Source: Aeromicrobium camelliae
Lineage (GTDB): Bacteria > Actinomycetota > Actinomycetes > Propionibacteriales > Nocardioidaceae
DNA: 64,000 nucleotides
Reading direction: 5' to 3'
Assembly (NCBI RefSeq): GCF_003850045.1
Contig: NZ_RQJX01000009.1
Location: 49,895 to 113,894 of the forward strand
How positions within the stretch are numbered: the first letter of the stretch is position 1; every line of letters begins with the position of its first letter. Below the pieces are notes generated by a model. That model had not been told where the DNA came from and made no database searches. It saw only the letters and a list, made by a program, of their open reading frames with translations. Shown here piece after piece: positions 54,591-63,983 of the stretch. The position numbers were made by a program, and so were the translations under genes.

Positions 54591-54745
54591 TCGGTTTCAA
54601 TCCTTCTGGACAGCCACGAACCCATTGGCTCGGTATGGAAAGCACCACGACCCGAGCGGATTCTCAACATGGGCGGGCCCGCATCTGACGGGCACTGAGA
54701 GTGGCATGGCGTCGGGGAGAAGACTTCTCGACTCCGACGTACACC

Positions 54746-54752
54746 ACTGTAA
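54746..54752 (-). promoter_or_regulatory. Possible rho promoter -10 and long leader
   Basis: On the minus strand TTACAGT provides a TANNNT-type -10, about 155 bp before the rho start. No good -35 is visible. The 222-bp space between thrB and rho holds no other gene, so a long leader suited to Rho autoregulation is plausible but unproven. Confidence 0.3.
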
Positions 54753-54812
54753 CACCCCGACTCGACGGAGTATTTCCTCCGGGGTGGCACTTTCGCGTGT
54801 CGCGGCCGAGCG

Positions 54813-55691
54813 TCAGCCGACGATGTGGGTGCCGAGCTTCGACACACCGAGTTCGTGAACGCTCCAGCCGTCCGGCGCGGCGTCGCCGATACCGTGCGTG
54901 AACGCGAGCACGCTGGGGCCGGCACCCGAGATGACCGCCGGGATTCCCTCGACCCGCAGCTGACGCAGCAGCTTGTACGACCCGGGCATGGCGTCAGCAC
55001 GGAACGATTGGTGCAGCCGGTCCTCGGTCGCCGAGATCAACCGGGACGGATCGTCGCGCAGGGCGGCGATGAGCAGCGCCGCGCGGCCCACATTGAAGGC
55101 GGCGTCGGCGTGCGACACCTCGCTCGGGAGCAGGCCGCGAGCCGTGTGCGTCGGCACCGGCTCTTGGGGGACGAAAACGGTCACGTCGACGTCGACGTCG
55201 AGCCGCACCGCCTCCGCGGCCGCCCCGTCGATCCACGCGATCGCCAAGCCGCCCGACAAGGCGGCCGCGACGTTGTCCGGGTGACCTTCGAGATCCGTCG
55301 CCAGCTGCAGGACCGCCCGGTCGTCGAGACGATCGTGTCCGCCCTCGACGAGCGCGCGGGCCAGCACGATGCCGGCGCTGATCGCCGCCGCGGACGAACC
55401 GAGACCGCGACCGTGGGGAATGACGTTCTCGCACGTCAGCCGCAGCCCGGGGGGCGTCTCGCCCAGCAGGTCGAACGCGGAGGACATGGCGCGGTACAGC
55501 AGATGGGAGGCGTCACGCGGGACGTCCTGCGCACCTTCACCGCGGACGTCGATCGTCAGGCCCTCCCCCGCGACCTCGGCAGTGACCGTGTCGCGCAACG
55601 TCAGCGCGAGACCCAGCGCGTCGAAGCCCGGGCCGAGGTTCGCGCTCGTGGCCGGCGCCTGCACGGTGACGGGATGCTGGACGAAGCTCAT
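54813..55691 (-). CDS. thrB: Homoserine kinase
   Basis: This 292-aa GHMP-family kinase phosphorylates L-homoserine. It has the N-terminal [20 protein letters not shown], the ATP-binding [20 protein letters not shown] and the C-terminal [13 protein letters not shown]. The ATG at 55691 overlaps the thrC stop by 4 bp. It is the last gene of hom-thrC-thrB. Confidence 0.97.
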   Translation of the reverse strand: MSFVQHPVTVQAPATSANLGPGFDALGLALTLRDTVTAEVAGEGLTIDVRGEGAQDVPRDASHLLYRAMSSAFDLLGETPPGLRLTCENVIPHGRGLGSSAAAISAGIVLARALVEGGHDRLDDRAVLQLATDLEGHPDNVAAALSGGLAIAWIDGAAAEAVRLDVDVDVTVFVPQEPVPTHTARGLLPSEVSHADAAFNVGRAALLIAALRDDPSRLISATEDRLHQSFRADAMPGSYKLLRQLRVEGIPAVISGAGPSVLAFTHGIGDAAPDGWSVHELGVSKLGTHIVG

Positions 55692-56752
55692 GCCAACCCC
55701 GCCACCTCGGCCGCGGCCTCGACGCTGGGATCGATGACGTCGTCGACGATGGACTCGATCCGCGACAGCGGGGTGTCGATGTCCTTGAGCCCGTGACCGG
55801 TCACCGTGATGGTGATCGTCTGGCCGGTCGCAACCTCACCGGCGCGGGCGGCGGCGAGAAGTCCCGCGACGCCCGCAGCCGAGGCAGGCTCGACGAAGAC
55901 GCCCTCGTGGGCACCGAGTTCGCGCTGGGCGTCGAGGATCTGCTCGTCCGTCACGGCGTCGATGCGGCCGCCGGACTCGTCACGCGCGGCCTCGGCGAGA
56001 GACCAGGACGCCGGGTTGCCGATGCGGATCGCGGTGGCGACGGTGTCGGGCTCGCGCACGATCTCGCCGCGCACGAGCGGGGCCGCTCCCGCGGCCTGGA
56101 ATCCCCACAGCGCCGGGCGATGGTCGGCGACGCCGGCATCGGCGTACTGGCGGAACCCCATCCAGTAGGCCGAGATGTTGCCGGCGTTGCCGACCGGGAG
56201 GACGTGGATGTCGGGCGCCTTGCCGAGCACATCGACGATCTCGAACGCGGCGGTCTTCTGTCCCTCCAACCGCACCGGATTGACGGAGTTCACCAGAGCG
56301 ACCGGGTAGTCCTTGGCCAGCGCACGCGACACCTGGAGGCACTCGTCGAAGCCGCCGCGGACCTGGATGATGTCGGCGCCGTGCATGACCGCCTGCGCCA
56401 TCTTGCCGGCGGCGATCTTGCCGTGCGGCACCAGGACGATCGGGGTGAGCCCGGCCCGTGCCGCATACGCGGTCATCGACGCCGAGGTGTTACCGGTCGA
56501 TGCGCACACCACGGCCTTCGCGCCCTCACCGGCCGCGACCGAGATCGCCGCGGTCATGCCGCGGTCCTTGAAAGAGCCGGTCGGGTTGTCGCCCTCGACC
56601 TTGATGAACACGTCGCCGCGCACGATCTCGGAGAGCCACGACGAATGCACGAGCGGCGTGCCGCCTTCACCGAGGGTGATGGTCGGCGTCGCATCGGTGA
56701 CCGGGAGCCACTCGCGATACTCGGTGATGACTCCGCGCCACGGCTGCGCCAT
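55688..56752 (-). CDS. thrC: Threonine synthase
   Basis: This 354-aa PLP enzyme converts O-phosphohomoserine to threonine. The PLP lysine is in [20 protein letters not shown], and phosphate binding is in [16 protein letters not shown]. It is the short actinobacterial/plant-like form. It begins directly at the hom stop (ATG 56752) and overlaps thrB by 4 bp. Confidence 0.97.
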   Translation of the reverse strand: MAQPWRGVITEYREWLPVTDATPTITLGEGGTPLVHSSWLSEIVRGDVFIKVEGDNPTGSFKDRGMTAAISVAAGEGAKAVVCASTGNTSASMTAYAARAGLTPIVLVPHGKIAAGKMAQAVMHGADIIQVRGGFDECLQVSRALAKDYPVALVNSVNPVRLEGQKTAAFEIVDVLGKAPDIHVLPVGNAGNISAYWMGFRQYADAGVADHRPALWGFQAAGAAPLVRGEIVREPDTVATAIRIGNPASWSLAEAARDESGGRIDAVTDEQILDAQRELGAHEGVFVEPASAAGVAGLLAAARAGEVATGQTITITVTGHGLKDIDTPLSRIESIVDDVIDPSVEAAAEVAGLA

Positions 56753-58063
56753 TCAGGACACTCCTTCCACGCGCATGACGGACGACACGCCTCGCACCAT
56801 GTCGAGCTCGCGCACGTCGGCCACGGTCGCCGACAGCGCGGCGTCCTCGGCCTCGTGCGTGACCACGACCAGCTGCGCATCGCCGCCGTGGCCTTCCTGA
56901 CGAACGGTCTTGATCGAGACGTCGTGCGCCGCGAACGCCTGCGCGACGGCCGAGAGGACGCCCGGACGGTCGTCGACGTCGATCGCGACGTGGTAGCGGG
57001 TACGGGCTCGCCCGATCGGCACGATCTCGAGGCTGGCGTGCGCGGACTCGCCCACGCCGCTGATTCCGGCGAGCCGGTGCTGGGCCACGGTCACCACGTC
57101 GCCGAGGACGGCGCTCGCGGTGGGAGCTCCACCGGCACCCGGCCCGTAGAACATGAGCTGTCCGGCGCCCTCGCTCTCGACGAAGACGGCGTTGTACGCG
57201 CCCCGCACGCTCGCGAGCGGATGCGACGTGGGGATCATCGCCGGATGAACCCGGGCCGATACGGCGCCCTCGGCGTCCAGCTCGCAGATCGCGAGCAGCT
57301 TGACCACCGATCCGATCTCCTCGGCGGAGCGGACGTCGGCGGCGGTGACCTCGGTGATGCCCTCACGGTGCACGTCGGAGATCGTGACGCGGGTGTGGAA
57401 GGCCAGACCGGCGAGGATCGCCGCCTTCGCGGCCGCGTCGAAGCCCTCGACGTCCGCTGTCGGGTCGGCCTCGGCGTAGCCGAGGCGCTGGGCTTCGTCG
57501 AGCGCGTCGGCGAATCCGGCGCCCGTCGTGGACATGGCGTCGAGGATGAAGTTGGTCGTGCCGTTGACGATCCCGAGCACCCGCGTGACTCGGTCGCCGG
57601 CGAGGGACTCGCGCAACGGGCGGACGATCGGGATCGCCCCGGCCACGGCGGCCTCGTAGTAGAGGTCGCGCTCGGCCTTGGCTGCCGCTTCGTACAGGGT
57701 CTCTCCGTCCTCGGCGAGCAGCGCCTTGTTGGCGGTGACGACCGAGGCGCCGTGCTCGAGCGCGGCGAGGATGAGCTCGCGCGCGGGCTCGATGCCGCCG
57801 ATCACCTCGATCACGACGTCGACGTCGCCTCGGGTGACGAGTCCCATCGCGTCCGTGGTGAACAGTTCCTCGGGGACGTCCAGGTCACGACGGCGGCCGG
57901 CACGGCGCACGGCGATGCCGACGAGTTCGACGGGGGCACCGATGCGGCGGGCGAATTCCTCGGCGTCGCTCGTGAGGACCCGGGCCACTTCGGTGCCGAC
58001 GACACCGCACCCGAGCAGGGCGATGCGCAGAGGGCGGCGGTCCGCGAGAGGCATACTGGTCAC
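56753..58063 (-). CDS. hom: Homoserine dehydrogenase
   Basis: This 436-aa enzyme reduces aspartate semialdehyde to homoserine. It has the Rossmann motif IALLGCGVVGTEVARVL, GDRVTRVLGIVNGTTNFIL and ADPTADVEGFDAAAKAAILA (substrate site). The C-terminal 80 residues form an ACT domain (YHVAIDVDDRPGVLSAVAQA), the seat of threonine feedback. The start is ATG at 58063 or 58054. In related genomes lysA lies immediately upstream; here 2.2 kb with an MFS exporter and soxR intervenes. Confidence 0.97.
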   Translation of the reverse strand: MTSMPLADRRPLRIALLGCGVVGTEVARVLTSDAEEFARRIGAPVELVGIAVRRAGRRRDLDVPEELFTTDAMGLVTRGDVDVVIEVIGGIEPARELILAALEHGASVVTANKALLAEDGETLYEAAAKAERDLYYEAAVAGAIPIVRPLRESLAGDRVTRVLGIVNGTTNFILDAMSTTGAGFADALDEAQRLGYAEADPTADVEGFDAAAKAAILAGLAFHTRVTISDVHREGITEVTAADVRSAEEIGSVVKLLAICELDAEGAVSARVHPAMIPTSHPLASVRGAYNAVFVESEGAGQLMFYGPGAGGAPTASAVLGDVVTVAQHRLAGISGVGESAHASLEIVPIGRARTRYHVAIDVDDRPGVLSAVAQAFAAHDVSIKTVRQEGHGGDAQLVVVTHEAEDAALSATVADVRELDMVRGVSSVMRVEGVS

Positions 58064-58117
58064 CTGCTCAGCCTATCGGCGTCGTCGTGAGCGCCGACGC
58101 CATGTCCCGACCCGCGG

Positions 58118-59473
58118 TCAACGACTCTCGTCGGGGCCGACACGCGTCGCCACCGGCACGGCGACGACGGCGACCACAGCGGCGATCGCGAAGACGCCGA
58201 CGAACGGAGTGGCACCGCCCTGCGCGAGCAGGGCGGCGAAGACACCGCTGCACACGGCGATGACCAATGCCTGCAGCACCGCATCACTCGTCTGCATCGA
58301 GGCGCTGTTGCGTCCCTGAGTGTCCGGGGTCGACAGGTCGAGCACGAGGACGCTGAGCGTCGGCATCGCCATTCCCATCCCGAGACCGCCGAAGGCCCAC
58401 CCGGCCGCGATCACGGCGATCGGGACCGCGTCGATCACGACGGCTGACGCGGCGACGACGGCGACCACCACCGCGGCCGCACCCACCACGACGCGACGGC
58501 GGCGCGAGCGCCACCACCTCGAGCGAGTCGACCACCACGAGCCTGCGAACCACAGAACCGCGGTCGCGGTGAGGAACAGTCCGGCGACGGTCGGTGACAA
58601 TCCTCTGAGTTGGACGAGCCCAAGCGGCACGAAAGACTCGGCCACGAAGAAGGCGGTACTCGTGAGGCTGCGAGTGGCGATGACCGACGGCAGGCCCGGA
58701 CGCGCGCGGAACGTCCCGGGCGGAAGGAGCGCGACGACCGAGGCGAGCGCGACCACCGCGCCGCCGAGGACGAGGAGCGGCCACCAGGCGACGGTGCGCT
58801 GACCGCCGATCGTCACCGCGAACACCGAGGCCGCGACCACGAGCGAGCGCCACACGCGCCCACGATCCGCCACGACCGAGGCGTCGCCGTGGGACGTGGC
58901 GAGCGCCGGACGCAGCAGGGCAAGGGCGACGAACGCAAGCACCGGCACGCCGAGGAACACCCATCGCCACCCCACATGCTCCGCGACCGTCCCGGCGACG
59001 GCCGGACCGACGACGGCCGGTAGCACCCACGCGCTGGTGAGCACCACGAACGCGCGCGGTCGAAGTTCGGGCGGAAACGTACGCCCGACGAGCACGTAGA
59101 GCGCGACACCGATCAGTCCGCTGCCGACGCCCTGCACCGCACGCCCGACGACGAACTGCGTCATCGTCGAGGCGACTCCGGCGACCACCAGGCCGAGCGC
59201 GAAGACGAGCACACCGGCGACCATCACGGGGGCGTGGCCGTACCGGTCGCAGCACCAGGCGGCCACGGTCATCGCCGCCACGGCCGTCGCGGCCGGCGCG
59301 GCGAAGGACACCGCGTACAACGACAGACCGTCGAGGTCGTCGGCGACGATCGGCAACGCCGTGGCGACGGCCAAGGACTCGAACGCGACGAGGAACGCGG
59401 TGGTGAACAGGCCGGCCACAGCGGCGCTCAATCCGGCGGTCCGCCACGAGACGCCCGACTCGACCGCCGTCAT
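58118..59473 (-). CDS. MFS exporter (DHA-type), candidate SoxR target
   Basis: This 451-aa transporter has 12 or more spans and the MFS motif region DRYGHAPVMVAGVLVFALGL after span 2, then RAVQGVGSGLIGVALYVLVG. Family members usually export drugs or redox-active compounds with proton antiport. The ATG at 59473 overlaps the stop of a 49-codon frame by 4 bp. No strong ribosome site is visible, so translation may depend on that frame. Its promoter region contains a SoxR box, which suggests induction by redox-cycling molecules. Confidence 0.87.
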   Translation of the reverse strand: MTAVESGVSWRTAGLSAAVAGLFTTAFLVAFESLAVATALPIVADDLDGLSLYAVSFAAPAATAVAAMTVAAWCCDRYGHAPVMVAGVLVFALGLVVAGVASTMTQFVVGRAVQGVGSGLIGVALYVLVGRTFPPELRPRAFVVLTSAWVLPAVVGPAVAGTVAEHVGWRWVFLGVPVLAFVALALLRPALATSHGDASVVADRGRVWRSLVVAASVFAVTIGGQRTVAWWPLLVLGGAVVALASVVALLPPGTFRARPGLPSVIATRSLTSTAFFVAESFVPLGLVQLRGLSPTVAGLFLTATAVLWFAGSWWSTRSRWWRSRRRRVVVGAAAVVVAVVAASAVVIDAVPIAVIAAGWAFGGLGMGMAMPTLSVLVLDLSTPDTQGRNSASMQTSDAVLQALVIAVCSGVFAALLAQGGATPFVGVFAIAAVVAVVAVPVATRVGPDESR

Positions 59474-59619
59474 CGCACGACCCGCGCCAAGGCCGCATCA
59501 CGCAGCGCCTCCCGCACGCAGCGGGCGTGCTCGACGTCGCGCAGGGGCGCGGCGGAGGGCCTGTCGTTCGTGGTCGGGAGGGCGAGGACGGCGAGTACTG
59601 CGAGCCATGAGATCGTCAT
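59470..59619 (-). CDS. Possible 49-aa leaderless small ORF ahead of MFS gene
   Basis: The frame from ATG 59619 to TGA 59470 encodes MTISWLAVLAVLALPTTNDR followed by a charged tail with VEHARCVREALRDA. A hydrophobic start suggests a membrane or signal segment. The ATG falls just after the predicted -10 (59627-59632), so the message would be leaderless. Its stop overlaps the MFS start (ATGA), a coupling arrangement. It may only be a translated leader. No homologue is known to me. Confidence 0.4.
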   Translation of the reverse strand: MTISWLAVLAVLALPTTNDRPSAAPLRDVEHARCVREALRDAALARVVR

Positions 59620-59634
59620 GACACTGATCGAACA

Positions 59635-59654
59635 ACCTCAAGTAAGGTTGAGGT
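59635..59654 (-). promoter_or_regulatory. SoxR box in the MFS promoter
   Basis: CCTCAA-GTAAGG-TTGAGG (59636-59653) matches the arms of the canonical SoxR box. On the minus strand it sits between TTGACC (-35, 59652-59657) and TTCGAT (-10, 59627-59632) with a 19-bp spacer, the overlong spacing SoxR promoters use. The soxR start is 20 bp away on the other side. Confidence 0.85.
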
Positions 59655-59673
59655 CAATTCGAAGGAGGGTGAC

Positions 59674-60162
59674 GTGTCTCACCGCGCATTACGCAGCCAT
59701 GCCCTCGGTCCGGGCGAGGTCGCCCGCCGTACCGGCGTGGCCGTCTCGACGCTGCACTACTACGAGCGCGAAGGACTGATCAGCAGCGAGCGCACCGCGG
59801 GGAATCAGCGGCGGTATCACCGGGACGTTCTACGCCGCGTCGCCTTCATCCGCGTCTCCCAGAGCGTCGGCATCTCCTTGACCCGCATCCGCCAGGCGCT
59901 GAGCACGCTGCCGGAGGATCACTCCCCCACGAAGGCCGACTGGGCGCGCTTGAGCCGTTCCTGGCGCGACGAACTCGACGAGAGGATCGCCGGCCTCCAG
60001 CGTCTGCGCGAGCAGCTCGACGGCTGCATCGGGTGCGGATGCCTGTCCCTCAAGTCCTGCAGCCTCTACAACCCCGACGACCGCCTCGCCGCCGAAGGTC
60101 CCGGCCCCCGCCGCATGCCACCCGCACAGACGCTCAGGAACGAGTCGTTGGTGGTCGAGTAG
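59674..60162 (+). CDS. soxR: Redox-sensing regulator SoxR (MerR family, [2Fe-2S])
   Basis: This 162-aa regulator has an N-terminal winged HTH (GEVARRTGVAVSTLHYYERE), a dimerisation helix and the iron-sulfur cysteines C118, C121, C123 and C129 (CIGCGCLSLKSC), the diagnostic C-x2-C-x-C-x5-C. It senses redox-active compounds and activates promoters with SoxR boxes. The GTG at 59674 follows GGAGGGTGAC. The last residues (SLVVE) and the stop TAG are inside a dispersed repeat, so the natural C-terminus may have been altered by it. The likely target is the divergent MFS gene. Confidence 0.95.
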   Translation: MSHRALRSHALGPGEVARRTGVAVSTLHYYEREGLISSERTAGNQRRYHRDVLRRVAFIRVSQSVGISLTRIRQALSTLPEDHSPTKADWARLSRSWRDELDERIAGLQRLREQLDGCIGCGCLSLKSCSLYNPDDRLAAEGPGPRRMPPAQTLRNESLVVE

Positions 60163-60285
60163 GAAGGTCGCTCAGCGACCGACCGCATCGAGACCACATT
60201 GCCTCATGGTCTCGCTCCGTGGCGGCTACGCCCTTACTGCCACGGCTCCATTGCTCCCTCGTCGCTCGGTCGCTACTCGACCACC
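60150..60285. repeat. Pair of inverted GGTGGTCGAGTAG repeats after soxR
   Basis: GGTGGTCGAGTAG (60150-60162) and its exact complement (60273-60285) bound the element. Inside lie GGTCGCTCAGCGACC (60166-60180), ATCGAGACCACA (60187-60198) and ATGGTCTCG. Each unit resembles the GGTGGTCGAGTAG...ATCGAGACCACC repeats that I recall as widespread between genes in actinobacterial chromosomes. The first unit supplies the soxR stop codon. Confidence 0.7.
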
Positions 60286-60324
60286 TGACCCGGCAGCCGG
60301 TCGCTCGTTTCGGGTCCTGGGAGT

Positions 60325-61725
60325 TCAGCCGAGGTCGAGGGCGAGGAGGTCGTCCTCGGTCTCGCGACGCAACAGGAGGCGTGCCTCGCCGTCGCGCACG
60401 GCGACGACCGCCGGGCGCGGCACGTGGTTGTAGTTGTTGGCGAGCGAGCGGCAGTACGCCCCCGTGCCAGGCACGGCGAGGAGATCACCGGGCGCGACGT
60501 CGGCCGGCAGGTACTCGTCCTTGACGACGATGTCCCCGCTCTCGCAGTGCTTGCCGACCACGCGGCTGAGCACGGGCTCCGCCGTCGACTCGCGCGAGGC
60601 GAGGGTGCAGGAGTAGTCCGCGCTGTAGAGCGCAGGCCGGATGTTGTCGCTCATGCCGCCGTCGACGGCCACGTAGTGACGCGCCCCGCCCCCGTCGAGC
60701 GCGACCCGCTTGGTCGTGCCGATCTCGTACAGCGTGAACGTCGAGGGCCCGGCGATCGCGCGGCCAGGCTCGATCGACAGGCGCGGAACGTCCACGCCGA
60801 GTGCTGCGCACTCCCCCTCGACGATCCCGCGCATGCCGCGCGCCAGCGTCTCCGGGCTGCTCGGATCGTCCTGCGTGGTGTACGCGATGCCGAATCCGCC
60901 GCCGAGGTCGAGCTCGGGCGCGACCACCCCGAGCTCGCTCGCGATCTGCGCGTGCAGTCGCAGCACGCGCCGCGCCGCCACCTCGAAACCGTCGGTGACG
61001 AAGATCTGCGAGCCGATGTGCGAGTGCAAGCCGAGGAAGTTGAGACCCTCGTCGGCGAGGATGCGCCGCACGGCTTCCATAGCGTCGCCGCCGGCGATCG
61101 AGAAGCCGAACTTCTGATCCTCGTGCGAGGTGGAGATGTACTCGTGCGTGTGTGCCTCGACGCCCGCGGTGACGCGCACCATCACCGGTGCGCGCACGCC
61201 CAGCTCGCCGGCCAACGCGCCGAGCCTGCCGATCTCCTCGAAGGAGTCGACGATGATCCGGCCGACGCCCACTTCAAGCGCGCGACGCAGTTCGGCCACG
61301 GACTTGTTGTTGCCGTGCAGACCGATGCGCTCGGGCGGGAACTCCGCGCGCAACGCGACGGCGAGCTCACCGCCGGTGCACACGTCGAGGTTCAGCCCCT
61401 CCTCGGCGATCCACCGGGCGGCTGCCACTGACAAGAACGCCTTGCCCGCGTAGTACACGTCAGCGCCGGCGAAGGCCTCGCGGAAAGACCGGGCGCGGTG
61501 ACGGAAGTCCGCCTCGTCGAGCACGTACAGCGGCGTGCCGAACTCACGGGCGAGTTCGTCGACGCCGACGCCTGCGACCGTCACGACGCCGTCGCTCTTG
61601 GCGACGTTCTCGGCCCACAGCGAGGGCACGAGCGCGTTGACGTCCTCGGGGTGGCGCAACCACGCGGGACCGCGATCTCCGGCCTGCCCGTGCAGGGCAC
61701 CTGCTTCGTGTGCGCGCATCATCAC
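60325..61725 (-). CDS. lysA: Diaminopimelate decarboxylase
   Basis: This 466-aa fold-III PLP enzyme makes lysine from meso-diaminopimelate. The PLP lysine is in VYYAGKAFLSVAAARW, with NLDVCTGGELAVAL, the phosphate-binding GGGFGIAYT and active-site PVLSRVVGKHCESGDI from the partner subunit. GTG 61725, ATG 61722 and ATG 61719 are all possible and overlap the argS stop. Lysine and threonine genes remain on the same strand, but the soxR/MFS module separates lysA from hom. Confidence 0.96.
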   Translation of the reverse strand: MMMRAHEAGALHGQAGDRGPAWLRHPEDVNALVPSLWAENVAKSDGVVTVAGVGVDELAREFGTPLYVLDEADFRHRARSFREAFAGADVYYAGKAFLSVAAARWIAEEGLNLDVCTGGELAVALRAEFPPERIGLHGNNKSVAELRRALEVGVGRIIVDSFEEIGRLGALAGELGVRAPVMVRVTAGVEAHTHEYISTSHEDQKFGFSIAGGDAMEAVRRILADEGLNFLGLHSHIGSQIFVTDGFEVAARRVLRLHAQIASELGVVAPELDLGGGFGIAYTTQDDPSSPETLARGMRGIVEGECAALGVDVPRLSIEPGRAIAGPSTFTLYEIGTTKRVALDGGGARHYVAVDGGMSDNIRPALYSADYSCTLASRESTAEPVLSRVVGKHCESGDIVVKDEYLPADVAPGDLLAVPGTGAYCRSLANNYNHVPRPAVVAVRDGEARLLLRRETEDDLLALDLG

Positions 61726-63386
61726 ATCCGATCAGGGGCCGAGACGCCGAGCATCGTCAGCCCGTTGGCGACGACCTGGCGGGTGGCGGCGACGAGGACG
61801 AGGCGAGCGCGGTGGACGTCGCTGATCTCCTCGTCACCCTGGGGCAGCACCCGGCAGGTGTCGTAGAACTTGTGGAAGGCCGAGGCGGTGTCCTCGAGGT
61901 ACCGCGCGATCCGGTGCGGTTCGCGCAGCTCAGCAGCCTGCGCGACGACCCGCGGGAACTCCGCGAGCGACCGCAGCAGGTCACCCTCGCGCTCGGTGGA
62001 GAGCTGCGAGGGGTCGAACCGCTCGAGATCGAAGACGAGGCCGAGATCCGCGGCGTTGCGGACGATCGACGCGAGACGCGCGTGCGCGTACTGCACGTAG
62101 TAGACCGGGTTGTCGTTGCTCTTGCGCGTCATCTCGGCGACGTCGAGGGTCAGTGGCGAGTCGGCCGGATACCGGATCAGCGTGTATCGCAGCGCGTCCA
62201 CGCCGATGAGGTCGATGAGCTCGCGCAGGGACACGATCGTGCCGGCGCGCTTGCTCAACTTGAGCTCCTGCCCGTTCGACAGGATCTTGACCAACTGGCC
62301 GATGAGGATCTCGATCTGCTCGCCGGGGGTGTCGCCGACGCACGCGGCCATGGCCGACAGCCGCCCCACGTAGCCGTGGTGGTCGGCGCCGAGCAGGTAG
62401 AGGCACTGGTCGAAGCCGCGTTCGCGCTTGTTGACGTAGTACGCCGTGTCCGAGGCGAAGTAGGTGAGTTCGCCGTTGGAGCGGACGAGCACCCGGTCCT
62501 TGTCGTCGCCGAAGTCGGTGGTGCGCATCCACGTCGCCCCGTCGGACTCGAACAGGCGGCCCTGCTCGCGCAGGCGCTTCATGCCGTGTTCGACGGCGTC
62601 GGACTCGTGGAGCGACCGCTCGGAGAACCAGACGTCGAAGACGGTGCGGAACTCCTCCAGCTCGCTGCGCTGCTCGGCGAGCTGCATCGCGTAGCCCTCC
62701 TCGCGGAACGCCAGCAGCTGCTCGTCCTCCGGCAGTTCGAGGATGCCCGGGTGCGCGGTGACGACCTGCGCGGCGAGGTCGGCGACGTACGCACCGTGGT
62801 AACCGTCCTCCGGCGGCTCATGCCCGAGAGCGCGGGCGCGCAGCGAGGCACCGAACTTGTCCATCTGCGACCCGCGGTCGTTGATGTAGAACTCGTTGGT
62901 CACCTCATTGCCTGCGGCACGGAGTACGCGCGAGAGGGCGTCGCCCACGGCCGCCCACCGCGTATGACCGAGGTGGAGTGGGCCGGTGGGGTTGGCGCTG
63001 ATGAACTCGAGATTGATCCGGCGGCCCGTCGACTCCGCTGCGTGACCGTAGGACTCCCCGGCCTCGAGCACGTGCCGGGCGACGTCGCCCTGCGCACCGG
63101 CGGCCACCCGGATGTTGAGGAATCCCGGTCCCGCGACCTCGGCGCTAGCGATGCCGTCGGAGACGCTCAACCGGTCGGCGAGCAGTTCTGCGATCTCGCG
63201 CGGCGGCCGTCCCGCCTTCTTGGTCAGCTGCATCGCGACGTTGGTGGCGTAGTCGCCGTGCTCCTTGACCTTGGGTCGCTCGACGCGCACGGAGGCGGGG
63301 ACGCCGTCGCTCAGCGTGAGCGAGGAGTCGTCGACGAGGGACTGCAGGGCAGCGACGATTGCCGCGGAAAGCTGGTCGGGAGTCAC
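61722..63386 (-). CDS. argS: Arginyl-tRNA synthetase
   Basis: This 554-aa class I synthetase has the N-terminal Add1 domain, HLGH in ANPTGPLHLGHTRWAAVGDA and the C-terminal anticodon-binding domain with DALRYTLIRYPADSPLTLDV. It charges tRNA-Arg; a tRNA-Arg gene lies 460 bp upstream on the other strand. It heads the argS-lysA unit, overlapping lysA by a few bases. Confidence 0.97.
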   Translation of the reverse strand: MTPDQLSAAIVAALQSLVDDSSLTLSDGVPASVRVERPKVKEHGDYATNVAMQLTKKAGRPPREIAELLADRLSVSDGIASAEVAGPGFLNIRVAAGAQGDVARHVLEAGESYGHAAESTGRRINLEFISANPTGPLHLGHTRWAAVGDALSRVLRAAGNEVTNEFYINDRGSQMDKFGASLRARALGHEPPEDGYHGAYVADLAAQVVTAHPGILELPEDEQLLAFREEGYAMQLAEQRSELEEFRTVFDVWFSERSLHESDAVEHGMKRLREQGRLFESDGATWMRTTDFGDDKDRVLVRSNGELTYFASDTAYYVNKRERGFDQCLYLLGADHHGYVGRLSAMAACVGDTPGEQIEILIGQLVKILSNGQELKLSKRAGTIVSLRELIDLIGVDALRYTLIRYPADSPLTLDVAEMTRKSNDNPVYYVQYAHARLASIVRNAADLGLVFDLERFDPSQLSTEREGDLLRSLAEFPRVVAQAAELREPHRIARYLEDTASAFHKFYDTCRVLPQGDEEISDVHRARLVLVAATRQVVANGLTMLGVSAPDRM

Positions 63387-63406
63387 CGTCCCAGCCTACC
63401 GACGCG

Positions 63407-63796
63407 TCACCTGCGCTCGGCCTGTCGGTCGGCGATGACGCGCTCGATCGTGGCGACGAGCGCGTCGGGGTGGAACGGCTTGGTGACGTACGCGTCGACC
63501 CCGGCACGCCCGGCGCGCGCGACGTCGTACTGCTGACCCTGGGTGGTGACCATCACGATGCCCAGCTCGCGGCAACGCTCGTCCGCACGGATGCGCTCGA
63601 CCGCGGTCACTCCGTCCATGCGCGGCATCATCATGTCCATCGTCACGGCATCGGGCAGCGGATCGCAGGCCGCGAGCATGTCCAGCGAGTCCTGACCGTC
63701 GAACGCCTCGATCACACGATGACCCGCCAACTCGAGGTTGGTCCGGATCAGGAAGCGGATCGACGGGGTGTCGTCGACCACGAGCACGGTGGCCAC
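63407..63796 (-). CDS. Single-domain response regulator (CheY-like)
   Basis: This 129-aa stand-alone receiver has acidic residues Asp8 and Asp9 (VLVVDD), phospho-acceptor Asp54 (VTMDMMMPRMDG), Thr84 (VMVTT) and Lys106 (YVTKPF). No output domain follows. It ends 20 bp before argS. Its kinase is not in the window. Such proteins pass phosphoryl groups in relays or act on protein targets. Confidence 0.93.
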   Translation of the reverse strand: MATVLVVDDTPSIRFLIRTNLELAGHRVIEAFDGQDSLDMLAACDPLPDAVTMDMMMPRMDGVTAVERIRADERCRELGIVMVTTQGQQYDVARAGRAGVDAYVTKPFHPDALVATIERVIADRQAERR

Positions 63797-63843
63797 GGCA
63801 CCACGCTAGCGGAGCATGCGGTAGGCTCGCTGACGCGATATCG

Positions 63844-63915
63844 GCCCCCGTAGCTCAGGGGATAGAGCACCGCCCTCCGGAGGCGGGAGCGCAGGTTCGA
63901 ATCCTGCCGGGGGCA
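63844..63915 (+). tRNA. tRNA-Arg (anticodon CCG)
   Basis: 72 nt form a full cloverleaf: acceptor GCCCCCG/CGGGGGC, D arm GCTC/GAGC, anticodon arm CCGCC-CTCCGGA-GGCGG with CCG at the anticodon (reads CGG), T arm GCAGG-TTCGAAT-CCTGC, and discriminator A. CCA is not encoded. Confidence 0.96.
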
Positions 63916-63940
63916 CCCTGTGATGTCTCAGGACATCTGC

Positions 63941-63983
63941 AAGGTCCGAACCTACGGAAGTGGGTTCGGACCTTGTTGTTTTT
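63941..63983 (+). terminator. Intrinsic terminator after tRNA-Arg
   Basis: AAGGTCCGAACC (63941-63952) pairs perfectly with GGTTCGGACCTT (63963-63974), followed by GTTGTTTTT. This is the clearest U-tract terminator in the window. A smaller palindrome GATGTC-TCAG-GACATC (63922-63937) lies between it and the tRNA. Confidence 0.85.

Noticed and set aside
52554..54698. 714-codon plus-strand frame antisense to rho, with Val/Ala-rich repeats
   Set aside because: The apparent hydrophobic repeats are the complement of the Asn/Asp/Arg insertion of Rho.
55793..58090. 765-codon plus-strand frame across thrC and hom
   Set aside because: Shadow of the threonine genes; no recognisable domain or ribosome site.
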